Assembly (NCBI RefSeq): GCF_011761565.1 | Contig: NZ_JAASRM010000001.1 | Span: forward strand, 1,116,139-1,180,138 | DNA: 64,000 nt | Direction of reading: 5' to 3' | Source: Rhizomicrobium palustre | GTDB taxonomy: Bacteria; Pseudomonadota; Alphaproteobacteria; Micropepsales; Micropepsaceae | Part shown: positions 50,665 through 58,716 of the stretch, piece after piece | Numbering within the stretch: the first letter of the stretch is position 1 | Layout: each line of letters opens with the position of its first letter | Position numbers and translations under genes: made by a program | Notes under the pieces: generated by a model | The model's input: the letters and a program-made list of their open reading frames with translations, nothing else | What the model was told of the DNA's origin: nothing | Databases searched by the model: none

Positions 50665-51012
50665 TCAGAAGCGGCGTTCCGACCAGCGGCAATAATCGCC
50701 ATCACCATCACAGATCCAGCGACCACTGACATAGCGGTGATGGCGATACCAATCATGCCGCTCATGCTGCCAATAGCTCGACCAATAAGGATCATAGTCG
50801 CGGCGCCAGCGCGGACGGAATTCATAGGTCCGGCAATAGCCGTAAGGCTCGCATACGGTGCGCCAGCAGCGGTCGCCATCGCCGTCGCAGCGCGTGCGTC
50901 CGGCATCATAATCAGGTCCCCAGCCCCAACCATGGGCTTCTGCGGGGGTGGAAAGCGCAATCCCGAAGCCGATCACGGCACCCAAGATTGCCATGGAAGA
51001 AATCCGTTTCAT
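50665..51012 (-). CDS. Secreted Cys/Tyr/Arg/Trp-rich mini-protein A (CDGDGD motif)
   Basis: 115 residues: a signal peptide (AEA-HGWG, about 26) and a mature part with two copies of a CDGDGDxC motif (TRCDGDGDRCWRTVCEPYGYC; RWICDGDGDYCRW at the C-terminus) around a Tyr/Arg/His/Trp-rich centre. Six cysteines suggest disulphides in the periplasm or outside. The Asp-Gly pattern could bind calcium; this is a guess. No known family is recognised. It aligns along its length with the gene at 51379-51705. ATG 51012 follows AAGGGAG, with GAACGAT before the start as in that gene. Confidence 0.7.
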   Translation of the reverse strand: MKRISSMAILGAVIGFGIALSTPAEAHGWGWGPDYDAGRTRCDGDGDRCWRTVCEPYGYCRTYEFRPRWRRDYDPYWSSYWQHERHDWYRHHRYVSGRWICDGDGDYCRWSERRF

Positions 51013-51127
51013 CGTTCAGCTCCCTTGAACGTGATGCGGGATAAACATCGCGCCTTGCGGCTGAACGGCGGCTGAACAGAGCAGTCAGGGAGGCGCCAGG
51101 AAAGCACCTCCCCAAGGCGCGAAGAGA

Positions 51128-51355
51128 TCAGGGATTTCGATATTCCCAATGGCAGCGATCGCCATCTTCATCGCAGACGCGCACGCGGCGGGTGTCGTCG
51201 CGGCGATCGCGGTCATGCCAATATTCGCGATGTTCATAGCGATCGCGATCGTAATGGCCGTCGCGGTAATAGCGGCCATCATCGTCATAGCGGCTGGCAC
51301 AGCCTGCCGTTGCCAGCAGCGCCACGCCCGAAAGCGCGAGAAGCAAATTGCGCAT
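51128..51355 (-). CDS. Lipoprotein mini-protein B (C-terminal CDEDGDRC motif)
   Basis: 75 residues: a lipoprotein-type signal ending TAGC (Cys19), then a mature part of almost only Asp, Arg, Tyr and His (RYDDDGRYYRDGHYDRDRY), closing with RVCDEDGDRCHWEYR. The final motif matches the C-terminus of mini-protein A. ATG 51355 follows GGAGGTAATC. It lies in tandem between the other two family members, 23 bases after the stop of the third. The extreme polar composition suggests an unstructured, ion-binding envelope protein. Confidence 0.65.
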   Translation of the reverse strand: MRNLLLALSGVALLATAGCASRYDDDGRYYRDGHYDRDRYEHREYWHDRDRRDDTRRVRVCDEDGDRCHWEYRNP

Positions 51356-51378
51356 GATTACCTCCAGTTTGTTGGCGT

Positions 51379-51705
51379 TTAGCGCCGTTCCCATCGGCAA
51401 TATTCAGACGCGCCATCGCAGTTCCATCGGCCGTGGTGGCGCCGCCATTCCTCGCGGTCATAACGTCCATAGCCGTGATATCGGCCATAGGCATAAGGAT
51501 CGTAGTCATTACGATAGCCCTGCCAGCCCACGGGAATGTGGCGGGCGCGGCAATCATCGCCATCATAGTCACACGTCACGCGCACGCAGCGTCCGCCGCC
51601 GACATCACAGCGCGTATAGCCGCGTTCCGCAGCGGCTGGGCCCATGGTGAAGAGTCCGAGAAGGCCGCCGATTGCGGCCGTTTTCAAAACAGTGCTCCAG
51701 CGCAT
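51379..51705 (-). CDS. Secreted Cys/Tyr/Arg/Trp-rich mini-protein C
   Basis: 108 residues: a signal peptide (AAA-ERGY, about 26), then TRCDVGGGRCVRVTCDYDGD and DCR, a DYDPYAYGRYHGYGRYD centre, and RWNCDGASEYCRWERR at the end. Cysteine spacing and the C-terminal C-x5-C-R-W box match mini-protein A, so the two are paralogues. ATG 51705 follows GGAGTGAACGAT. It is the first gene of the three-gene minus-strand run. Confidence 0.7.
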   Translation of the reverse strand: MRWSTVLKTAAIGGLLGLFTMGPAAAERGYTRCDVGGGRCVRVTCDYDGDDCRARHIPVGWQGYRNDYDPYAYGRYHGYGRYDREEWRRHHGRWNCDGASEYCRWERR

Positions 51706-51859
51706 ATCGTTCACTCCATCGTCGAAGCCCAACGCGCGAGAGGCGCGGCAGGACAATTCACGAAAGAGAACGGCGCGATTACGGCTGCGCGCGGGCAAGC
51801 TTGGCGCGGATTTACGGCCAGTCTGGTGACAATATTGAGCCTGGAGGCGTGGCTTTGGA

Positions 51860-52480
51860 TTAGACGTTCTTGCGCGGCGGCTCGTAACAGGAACGGCAGC
51901 GCACCTGATATTCCCCGGCGTCACCCACCACCAATTGGCGGTCATCGGAGATGATGCGATGGGAGATGTAGCCCGCATCCGAACCGCAGACCATGCAAAC
52001 GCCGGTCAGCTTTTCCACGGAATCGGCAATTGCCAGAAGGCCGGGGATGGGACCGAAGGGCTCCTCGGCGAAATCCATATCGAGCCCGGCGATGATGATG
52101 CGCAGCTGGGTATCGCAGCGCTGGCGCAGAAGCTCGCGAATGGCGCGGCCGAACCAGCCCAAGCTATCGCGCATCGGGGTGTCGAGCGGGAAGAACTGCG
52201 CCTCGTCTACTGCCAGCACATCGAACTTGTTGAGGCCGACGATCTTCCAGAACTCTTCCTCGTCGCGCACCATCACGGCGGAAAGCTGATCGGTGATCTC
52301 GGTCGAGCCATCGGAATTCACGGCGCGGCTGGCGATATAGCCCTGGGTGCGGGTGTCGTGCGCAGGCTTGATGATGCGCACGCGCTTTCGGGCATATTGC
52401 GCGCGGTGCAGCTTGGAGATGAGCCGCTCGGTCTTGCCCGAGAACATCGGCCCAACGATGACTTCCAGACGCGCCGTCAT
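51860..52480 (-). CDS. tdk: Thymidine kinase (type II)
   Basis: 206 residues. P-loop GPMFSGKT (10-17), nucleotide salvage motif VDEAQFF with catalytic Glu (about 93), lasso region AGLDMDFAEEPFG, and a structural zinc site with CMVCG (about 153-157) and CRSC (about 196-199). Phosphorylates thymidine in the salvage pathway; cytoplasmic tetramer. Single-gene unit. Confidence 0.96.
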   Translation of the reverse strand: MTARLEVIVGPMFSGKTERLISKLHRAQYARKRVRIIKPAHDTRTQGYIASRAVNSDGSTEITDQLSAVMVRDEEEFWKIVGLNKFDVLAVDEAQFFPLDTPMRDSLGWFGRAIRELLRQRCDTQLRIIIAGLDMDFAEEPFGPIPGLLAIADSVEKLTGVCMVCGSDAGYISHRIISDDRQLVVGDAGEYQVRCRSCYEPPRKNV

Positions 52481-52597
52481 TGACCGCCCCGTGTGCTCTT
52501 CAAGTGGTTCAGCAAAGGGGTCTTAAAGCATGATTCGAAGCGCAGGCGGCGTCAGTTCCTGTGGACAACCGCCCAACGCGCTTACGGCCTGCCGGGG

Positions 52598-52930
52598 TTA
52601 CGGTTTTGCCGCGTCCCCGCAAGGATAGAGCTTGACGGCAGCCTCATAGAGCGCGTCGTCATAGGGCTCCTTGCTCAACTTGTCGGCGGCGCTGGATCTC
52701 AGCCAGCTCAGCATTTCGCTGCCCGCATCGGTCTCCGAGACGTTTTTCGGCAGGCAAATCACCTTCGCCGCCAGAGCGTTGACCACATAGTCCTTCATCT
52801 TCAAGCGGCAGGTCGTGGTGTCCCGCGTGCAGGCGGTGAGGTATTCGGAAAGGGTTGGTATGCTTTGGGCACTCGCGCTCGCCAGCAGAACAACACTCAA
52901 GGCGGCGGATGCGATCAGAAAGGTCTTCAT
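52598..52930 (-). CDS. Rap1a/Tai-like small periplasmic protein
   Basis: 110 residues: a signal peptide (ASA-QSIP, about 22) and a helical domain with four Cys (TACTRDTTTC, VICLP, YPCG), a VICLPKNVS loop and AADKLSKEPYDDALYEAAVKLYPC at the end, which agree with the Rap1a/Tai fold. The founding members are immunity proteins against T6SS amidases, but many members have no such partner, and none is adjacent here. ATG 52930 follows GGGGGAGTTGCC. Confidence 0.65.
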   Translation of the reverse strand: MKTFLIASAALSVVLLASASAQSIPTLSEYLTACTRDTTTCRLKMKDYVVNALAAKVICLPKNVSETDAGSEMLSWLRSSAADKLSKEPYDDALYEAAVKLYPCGDAAKP

Positions 52931-53119
52931 GGCAACTCCCCCTAAAAGAGATCCGGCGGCCGGCCTCCCACGGTGGCGCACCGGGTGAAACGGGGCGAGT
53001 GTAGCACAACTCTTCCGCCGCGGGGCCGGACCCGCGACGATTTGAACGGTTCTGAATGATCGCCCTGGGCAAAAGAGACGGGGCCTGCGACAGTTCGGCG
53101 GCACCAAGGGGGACGGCAC

Positions 53120-53662
53120 ATGCGGGGATGGGCTGTTGTGGCGGGGTTCGTGGCAGCAATGGCGGCGGCTGAGGCTGGCCCCACAGCAAGCGCGAAACTG
53201 ACCGGTCCGGATGGGGCTGAGATGGGCCTTGCCAATTTCCGCGCCGCGCCGCACGGCGTGTTGATCGAATTGAGGGTAAAGGGCCTGCCGCCCGGCCCGC
53301 ATGCGGTGCTGATCCATATGAGCGCCGAGTGTAATCGGGCGAACGGCTTTGCCTCCGCGGGACCGGTGTGGAGCCTCGACCCAGCCCGCCCGCATGGCTA
53401 TTTCGCCAAAGGCGGCCCGCGCACCGGCGATCTGCCACTGCAATTTGCCGGCGAGGATGGCGTGCTGCATGCCAGCATTTTCACCACCGCCTTCAGCCTG
53501 GGCGATGGCGCCAAATCTCTCTTCGATAAAGACGGCGCCTCGCTAATCGTGCATGCGGGAAGCGATGACTATGTGAGTCAGCCGGACGGCAAGGCGGGCG
53601 CGCGGCTCGCCTGCGGCACCATCCTGCGTATCACCGGCCCCAAAGACCGCAAGCGCGGCTAA
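53120..53662 (+). CDS. Cu/Zn superoxide dismutase-like protein with missing metal ligands
   Basis: 180 residues: a signal peptide (AAAEA, about 19) and a SodC beta-barrel, clear from DLPLQFAGEDGVLHASIFTT, SLFDKDGASLIVHAGSDDY and GARLACGTI. Of the seven metal ligands, the first Cu His (GFH becomes AVL), the bridging His (GGH becomes GPV) and one Zn His (GHxGD becomes PRTGD) are replaced. The second Cu His (LIH), one Zn His (PHG), Asp (GDLP) and the last Cu His (IVHAG) remain. Normal dismutase activity is therefore unlikely. The disulphide cysteines are kept (SAEC and LAC). ATG follows GGGGGAC. Confidence 0.8.
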   Translation: MRGWAVVAGFVAAMAAAEAGPTASAKLTGPDGAEMGLANFRAAPHGVLIELRVKGLPPGPHAVLIHMSAECNRANGFASAGPVWSLDPARPHGYFAKGGPRTGDLPLQFAGEDGVLHASIFTTAFSLGDGAKSLFDKDGASLIVHAGSDDYVSQPDGKAGARLACGTILRITGPKDRKRG

Positions 53663-53663
53663 A

Positions 53664-53713
53664 GCGCTTTCCGGAAAAGTGGCACCCGGTTTCCGTCCGA
53701 AACGCGGCAATTG
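53664..53713. repeat. Alphaproteobacterial intergenic repeat (TTTCCGGAAAAGTGG..CCGGTTTCCG)
   Basis: The stretch with GCGCTTTCCGGAAAAGTGG and CACCCGGTTTCCGTCCG resembles a dyad repeat that is very common between genes in Rhizobiales and relatives. It lies between convergent genes, next to a terminator. Confidence 0.5.
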
Positions 53714-53717
53714 AAAG

Positions 53718-53743
53718 AGGCCCCCATCTTGCGATGAGGGCCT
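53718..53743. terminator. Terminator between sodC-like and TonB receptor genes
   Basis: Stem AGGCCC-C-CATC/GATG-A-GGGCCT with one internal mismatch and a TTGC loop; T-rich downstream on the plus strand and A-rich on the other. Confidence 0.6.
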
Positions 53744-53767
53744 TGCTGTTCAAGGCTTCCGACCAGC

Positions 53768-56563
53768 CTAGAGCTTGATCTGAATGCCGGAACGGATTGA
53801 CCAGCTATAGCGCTCGCTCTCGTAAGCCTGATTAGTCGAGCCGATATAGCGGCGCCAGCGGGCACCGTTGAGGTTGGCGCCTTCGGTGAAGATCGTGAAG
53901 TTATCCGCGATGTCATAGGAAATGCGGGCGTCGAGCTGACCGTTGGGCAAGGTGTAAACATCGCTCGCCTTGGACGTGCCTAAAGTGTCCAGCCATTTGG
54001 AGCGGTAGGAATAGGCCAGCCGCGCTGTGAAGCCGTATTTTTCGTAGAAGACCTGCAGCGTCGAAACATATTTCGATTGTTGGGCCAGCGGCCGCACATC
54101 GCTGCGGCCCGGAATGCCCGTCGCCTTGGAATCGATCAGCGCGAAATTCGCCGAAGCCCCAAGCCCATTGAGCGCACCCGGCAGGAAGGTGAACTGGTCG
54201 GAGATGTTGAGTTCCAGACCTTTGATCTCACCCGAGCCAGCATTGAAGAAGCTCGAAACCGTGGCGTTGGAGAGGGCATAGCCGCCGAAGGTGCCGGTCG
54301 ACAGCACCGACTGGGCGTAGATCGGATCGTCGATATCCTTATAGAAGGCTGAGAGCGCGATGATGCCCTGGCCCGGCAGATAGTATTCCGCCGAAAGATC
54401 GAAATTGCGCGAGCGCAAGGGCTTGAGGTTGGGGTTGCCCATCGAGACCTGGTTCATGGTGGTATCGACCACGACATAGGCCGGGATTTCATTGTAATCC
54501 GGGCGGCCGATGGCGGTGGTGACGGCGCCACGCAGCACCATATCCTCGGTCACGTCATAGCGGGCATTGATGCCCGGGAAAACATCGAGATAGCTGTTCT
54601 TGGTGCTGTTCGGCGTGATCACCGGCACGCCGCCGCTGACCGTGGTGGCAACGGCCTTGGAAGCATAGGTACCATCCGTCGCTTCGACGCGCACGCCCGG
54701 AATAAGCTGCAGCTTACCGAACTTCAGATTGGCCATCACATAGCCGGCGATGATGTCCTCCTTGATATTGTAATCGCTGGAAGCCGAGGCGCTGGCAGAC
54801 CCTACCGGATCGCAGACAAAGCCGCCCGCCGCACTGGTATCGCAGGCGTGGTTGCCGTAATTGGCGGCGAAATAGGCTTCTGCCGTGGTATAATCCACAC
54901 GCGGGCCGAAGGTATAACGGCCATCATAGGTCGCTTTCTTCGCGCCGTAATAGCCAACCGGCGTGCCGCTGACCAAGGTCGCCATGGTCAGGCTGGATTT
55001 GGAGGCCTTATAGGAGAGCGATTCCACATCATATTTCTTGACCCGCTCGCTCCATTTAAAGCCCGCCTTCAGGCTGGAATCGCCATCGAAGATCGACAGC
55101 GCCCGCTCATAATCGCCGCGGAGTTGGAAAAGGTTTTCCGCCGCCTCACGATGATCCTTTTTCAGGCCCGAGAAGGCGTATTGCGCCGGATCATAGGCGC
55201 TGGCATCCGGGGTGACGAGATAGGTGAATTGCGAAAGATTGAGCGTGCCGGTGATCTTGGAAGGGCCTTTGAAAGTCCATTCATCGCGGCGCGGATCGGT
55301 CTTGATCGCTTCGGAATAGGTGGCTTCCAGCTTGAAGATATTTTCGCCCAGCGTGTACTTGCCACCGGTCGAGAAATTGATGGTGTGATCGTCTTCCTCG
55401 CGCGAGCGAACATAGCGCGTGCCAGCGCCGCCGGTGAAGGTGGAGCCCGTCACCGTGCCCGTGGTTACCGTGAAGCGGTCGCGGGTTTCCTTATCCGAGA
55501 AGCTGGAAAAGGTCGTGCGGGCGAAAAGATCGAGATGCTCGGAAGCGTGCCAATCGAAGTTCAAGACGGCACCGGCGCGGATGCGATTAAGGTTGTAATC
55601 GCGGATCTGCATGTTGTTCGGAATGCCGTTGGTCCAGGATGGGCCGCCGGAGCCGAAATTCTCCGAATTGATCGGACGGGTCGAGTAATTGGCCGAGAGA
55701 ACCAGACCGAACTGATCATTGGCGCCGAAAGTATTGCCGCCCGTCAGGTCGATTTCATAGGGGTTCAGGCCAGATAGATTGTAGACGCCGGTCGAAACGC
55801 GGCCATAGAGAAAGCCCGAAGAACGATCAAAGGCCGAGAGCGTGGTGATATCGATGGCGCCTGCGATGGCGTTGGCATCCATATCGGCGGTGAGGGTCTT
55901 ATTCACCGTCAAGGAGCCGATCAGCGAGGCCGGAATATCGTCGAGCTTGACTTGGCGGCTATCGGCTTCCGGCGCGGGCGCGGTCTGGCCGTTGACTGTG
56001 ACATTGGCAAGGTTCGGCGCGGCACCGCGGATCACCGCATAGCGGCCTTCACCCTGGTCGTTGGCGACCGTGACGCCCGGCAGGCGGCGGACGGCTTCGG
56101 CAACGTTCTGGTCAGGCAGTTTGCCGACGTCGTTGGAATAGAGCGTTTCTACGATGGCATCATCGGAGCGCTTAACCTGCAGCGCGACGCGTTCAGCCTG
56201 ACGCATGCCGGTCACGGTGACCGCTTCGATAGTTTCCTCGCGCACCAGCGGGATGGAAAGGGTCTCGGGCGCCGCGGCGCCAATCGACACCTGCATCGCC
56301 TTATCGGGATAGCCGACATATTCGATTTTGATTTTGTAGATGCCTGGCTTCAAATTCGGGAAAGAGAAGCTGCCATCGCGCGATGCCGTCGCGCTCAGCG
56401 CGGTGCCATCGACCGAAATCACCGCCCCCGGCAGCGCCGACTTGCTGATCTCGTCATAGACACGGCCGCGCAGTTCAGCCGCCGCGGCGGGCACGGCGAG
56501 CAAAGCCGCAGACAAAGCGATAGCGCTGGCGCTCGCGCGGGCGAGCCCCTTAAATTTCGTCAT
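53768..56563 (-). CDS. TonB-dependent receptor with carboxypeptidase-like regulatory domain
   Basis: 931 residues: a signal peptide (AAAA-ELRG, about 28), a CarboxypepD_reg domain (about 30-110: GRVYDEISKSALPGAVISVD), a plug domain (LPDQNVAEAVRRLPGVTV; VIRGAAPNLANVTVNG) and a 22-stranded barrel ending IRSGIQIKL. The plug sequences fit the proteobacterial TonB receptor group used for carbohydrates and other nutrients. ATG 56563 follows GGAGTGGGG. Its divergent partner is a phytase-like phosphatase, so it may import phytate or its products. Confidence 0.93.
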   Translation of the reverse strand: MTKFKGLARASASAIALSAALLAVPAAAAELRGRVYDEISKSALPGAVISVDGTALSATASRDGSFSFPNLKPGIYKIKIEYVGYPDKAMQVSIGAAAPETLSIPLVREETIEAVTVTGMRQAERVALQVKRSDDAIVETLYSNDVGKLPDQNVAEAVRRLPGVTVANDQGEGRYAVIRGAAPNLANVTVNGQTAPAPEADSRQVKLDDIPASLIGSLTVNKTLTADMDANAIAGAIDITTLSAFDRSSGFLYGRVSTGVYNLSGLNPYEIDLTGGNTFGANDQFGLVLSANYSTRPINSENFGSGGPSWTNGIPNNMQIRDYNLNRIRAGAVLNFDWHASEHLDLFARTTFSSFSDKETRDRFTVTTGTVTGSTFTGGAGTRYVRSREEDDHTINFSTGGKYTLGENIFKLEATYSEAIKTDPRRDEWTFKGPSKITGTLNLSQFTYLVTPDASAYDPAQYAFSGLKKDHREAAENLFQLRGDYERALSIFDGDSSLKAGFKWSERVKKYDVESLSYKASKSSLTMATLVSGTPVGYYGAKKATYDGRYTFGPRVDYTTAEAYFAANYGNHACDTSAAGGFVCDPVGSASASASSDYNIKEDIIAGYVMANLKFGKLQLIPGVRVEATDGTYASKAVATTVSGGVPVITPNSTKNSYLDVFPGINARYDVTEDMVLRGAVTTAIGRPDYNEIPAYVVVDTTMNQVSMGNPNLKPLRSRNFDLSAEYYLPGQGIIALSAFYKDIDDPIYAQSVLSTGTFGGYALSNATVSSFFNAGSGEIKGLELNISDQFTFLPGALNGLGASANFALIDSKATGIPGRSDVRPLAQQSKYVSTLQVFYEKYGFTARLAYSYRSKWLDTLGTSKASDVYTLPNGQLDARISYDIADNFTIFTEGANLNGARWRRYIGSTNQAYESERYSWSIRSGIQIKL

Positions 56564-56627
56564 TCCCCACTCCAAGACGCATGTTGCGTTGAGGGTTGGG
56601 GCTAGTTCATGTTTTTGAAACCAAGGT

Positions 56628-56641
56628 GACACTTGCGTGTC
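56628..56641. promoter_or_regulatory. Short dyad in the receptor/phosphatase divergent promoter
   Basis: GACAC-TTGC-GTGTC, a perfect 5-bp dyad near the middle of the 156-bp divergent gap. It does not fit the Pho box. A possible operator. Confidence 0.3.
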
Positions 56642-56719
56642 GAATATGTACGGCAAGACATAGAATTCATGCGCGATACTGACGCGCAACACCATTCACC
56701 GCAGTACTGGGGCGTACAT

Positions 56720-57961
56720 ATGAAATCCTTGCGTGCAGCCGCACTTCTTTTCGCATGCGCCCTGCCTGTTCATTCGGCAGTGGCCCAAACAAATGGCGCC
56801 GAAAGACTTGAGCGGGTGGTGATTGTCGAACGTCATGGTGTGCGCCCGCCGACCAAGGCGCCGGAAGCCATCGCCAAATTCGCCGAACAGCCCTGGCCGC
56901 AATGGAGCGTGAAGCCGGGCGAATTGACCGCCCATGGCGCCGAAGCGATTGCGCTGATGGGGGCTGCATTGAAGCGGGTCTATATGGAGAAAGGCCTCCT
57001 CGCTGCCACGCCTTGCCCGAAGAACGTCTTTGTCTGGTCCGACAGCGCTGACCAGCGCACCCGCGCCAGTGGCGATGCGGTGCTGAAGGGATTTGGCTGC
57101 GAGGCTCAATCCCATCATCTGGAACCCGGCATAGATGACCCGCTGTTTGATCCCATCGCGGCGGGCATCTGCCCTGTCGATCCCGAGAAAGGCAAAGCCG
57201 CATTGCAAGCGCGCCTGCCGATCATCCTGGACAAGCCGGGCGTGCGCGCGAGCTATCTGAAGGCGCGCGCCACCATGCAGGCGATCCTCACCCCCAATGG
57301 CTGCGGCAAGGAAGGCCAGCGCGCCTGCCTGATCAGCGAAGGCGAGGACAAGGTGGTGATCAGGAAGGGCGAGGTGCGTCTCGACGGCCCCCTCGACAAT
57401 GCTTCCGGCCTCACAGAAAATCTCTTGCTGGAATATTCGGAAGGAAAGCCACTCTCAGTGGTCGGCTGGGGGCGCGCAGGCGACAAGCTTTCCGAAGTCC
57501 TGACCTTGCATAATCTGTATGCGGATATTTTCCGCAGCGCCCCTTATATGGCTTCGCGCCGTGGCTCGCTGCTGGCACAGCAGGTGGTGGACATCCTGGA
57601 GGGTCAGCCGAGCCACTTCAAAGGCGCGGCCCCGGTACCGATGGACGCCAAGCTGGTGCTCTTCCTCGGCCATGACACCAACCTCTCCAACATGGCGGGA
57701 TTTTTGAACGCGACGTGGTCGCTCGCGGGCCAGCCGGACGACACAGCCCCCAACACCGCCATCGCCTTCGAGCGCTGGCGCCGGGCCGATGGCAGCGCTG
57801 TCGTGCGCGTAAATGTCTTTTTTCAGAGTTTGGATGAAACCCGCAAACTTACCCCGATCAAGACACCCAGAGTGTTGGAACTGTGCGGTCGCGAAGGCTG
57901 CCCCTTAACAGAGATCACACAGAAGATCAGCGCGAACGTCTCGCAGGACTGCTTACACTAA
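56720..57961 (+). CDS. Histidine-type acid phosphatase (phytase/glucose-1-phosphatase, AppA-like)
   Basis: 413-residue precursor: a signal peptide (AVA-QTNG, about 23) and a histidine acid phosphatase domain with the catalytic VERHGVRPP (RHGxRxP; His about 39) and the proton donor motif LGHDTN (about 317-322). Several Cys pairs (PCPKN, GICPVD, CGREGC) imply disulphides, as in AppA. It releases phosphate from phytate or sugar phosphates in the periplasm. The divergent TonB receptor gene supports substrate import through the outer membrane. ATG 56720 follows TGGGGCG; an upstream ATG at 56669 has poor context. Confidence 0.92.
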   Translation: MKSLRAAALLFACALPVHSAVAQTNGAERLERVVIVERHGVRPPTKAPEAIAKFAEQPWPQWSVKPGELTAHGAEAIALMGAALKRVYMEKGLLAATPCPKNVFVWSDSADQRTRASGDAVLKGFGCEAQSHHLEPGIDDPLFDPIAAGICPVDPEKGKAALQARLPIILDKPGVRASYLKARATMQAILTPNGCGKEGQRACLISEGEDKVVIRKGEVRLDGPLDNASGLTENLLLEYSEGKPLSVVGWGRAGDKLSEVLTLHNLYADIFRSAPYMASRRGSLLAQQVVDILEGQPSHFKGAAPVPMDAKLVLFLGHDTNLSNMAGFLNATWSLAGQPDDTAPNTAIAFERWRRADGSAVVRVNVFFQSLDETRKLTPIKTPRVLELCGREGCPLTEITQKISANVSQDCLH

Positions 57962-58427
57962 GTGGCCTGGGCGGGTGTGAAACCCTGGCTCACCCGCCAA
58001 TTTTGCCTGCTGGTGCTGCGCTTTATGCCGTATCGCTTTACGGGCAAACGCGATCCTTTCGCTTTTAGCAGCGCCTTTTAGCCCTCCCGATTGCGCCGCG
58101 GACGGAGCATTTGAACAAAACCTTCCGTGTGCCCATGGCATGCGCGAAAGCCTTGTTGCAGCGCACCAAATACGCCTTGCGGGAACACGCGCAGGTAGGC
58201 AACCGCTTGCCTAAAACACGGGCCTCAGCTAATGATGTCAAAGTCGAGGCCGCGCAAGCCACTACAGAGACAAGTTTCCAGCGCGCCCATGCGATACTCC
58301 CCTGGGAGGGATCGGCCTGGAGTGACGACGAAGACGCTTTCCCTGAAAATCCTGGTGCGACTTTGACGACTGCAACGAACGTGGTGTTCGGGGCAGGGTT
58401 TACTAATGCTTTCAGGAGAAAGCCGTC
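57962..58427 (+). other. Gene-free leader region of the cold-shock gene
   Basis: 466 bp without a credible gene. One plus-strand ORF (58111-58431) and one minus-strand ORF (58065-58517) overlap here with no family features; the first ends inside the csp ribosome binding site context. A long structured 5' leader is usual for cold-shock mRNAs, and this stretch may contain one. Confidence 0.45.
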
Positions 58428-58631
58428 ATGACCATCGGTCAAGTCAAGTTCTTCAACACGACCAAGGGCTTCGGATTCATCGCGCCGGAAGGCGGCGGCA
58501 AGGACGTGTTCGTCCACATGACCGCCGTTCAGGCTGCGGGTCTCCGCGGTTTGAATGAAGGCCAGAAGGTCAGCTTCGACGTCGAAGCCGACAAGCGTGG
58601 TCCGAAGGCCGTGAATCTGAAGCTCGTCTGA
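58428..58631 (+). CDS. Cold-shock protein, CspA family
   Basis: 67-residue OB-fold single-stranded nucleic acid chaperone with RNP1 KGFGFIAP (about 13-20) and RNP2 DVFVHM (about 27-32). It lacks the second domain of Caulobacter CspC/CspD. AGGAGA precedes the ATG, and a strong terminator follows at once, giving a one-gene transcript. Confidence 0.95.
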   Translation: MTIGQVKFFNTTKGFGFIAPEGGGKDVFVHMTAVQAAGLRGLNEGQKVSFDVEADKRGPKAVNLKLV

Positions 58632-58657
58632 GCTTCAGGAGCTTGACCGCATAACGG

Positions 58658-58692
58658 ACGGCGCGGGGTCACTCCCGCGCCGTTTCGTTTTT
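58658..58692 (+). terminator. Rho-independent terminator after csp
   Basis: Perfect 10-bp stem ACGGCGCGGG/CCCGCGCCGT with a 6-nt loop, followed by TTTCGTTTTT. Confidence 0.9.
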
Positions 58693-58716
58693 GGCGCGCC
58701 GTTTCGTTTTGGAGCC

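Noticed and set aside
52659-53470. Long minus-strand frames across the Rap1a-like gene and the sodC-like promoter
   Set aside because: One is an out-of-frame shadow, the other an upstream extension over a promoter; the signal peptide at 52930 fixes the real start.
54848-55777. Plus-strand ORF of 309 codons within the TonB receptor gene
   Set aside because: Opposite a full-length receptor with plug and barrel motifs; low-complexity Gly/Arg/Ile composition.
58111-58431. 106-codon plus-strand ORF in the csp leader
   Set aside because: It starts with TTG, has no family features and ends across the csp start; better explained as untranslated leader.
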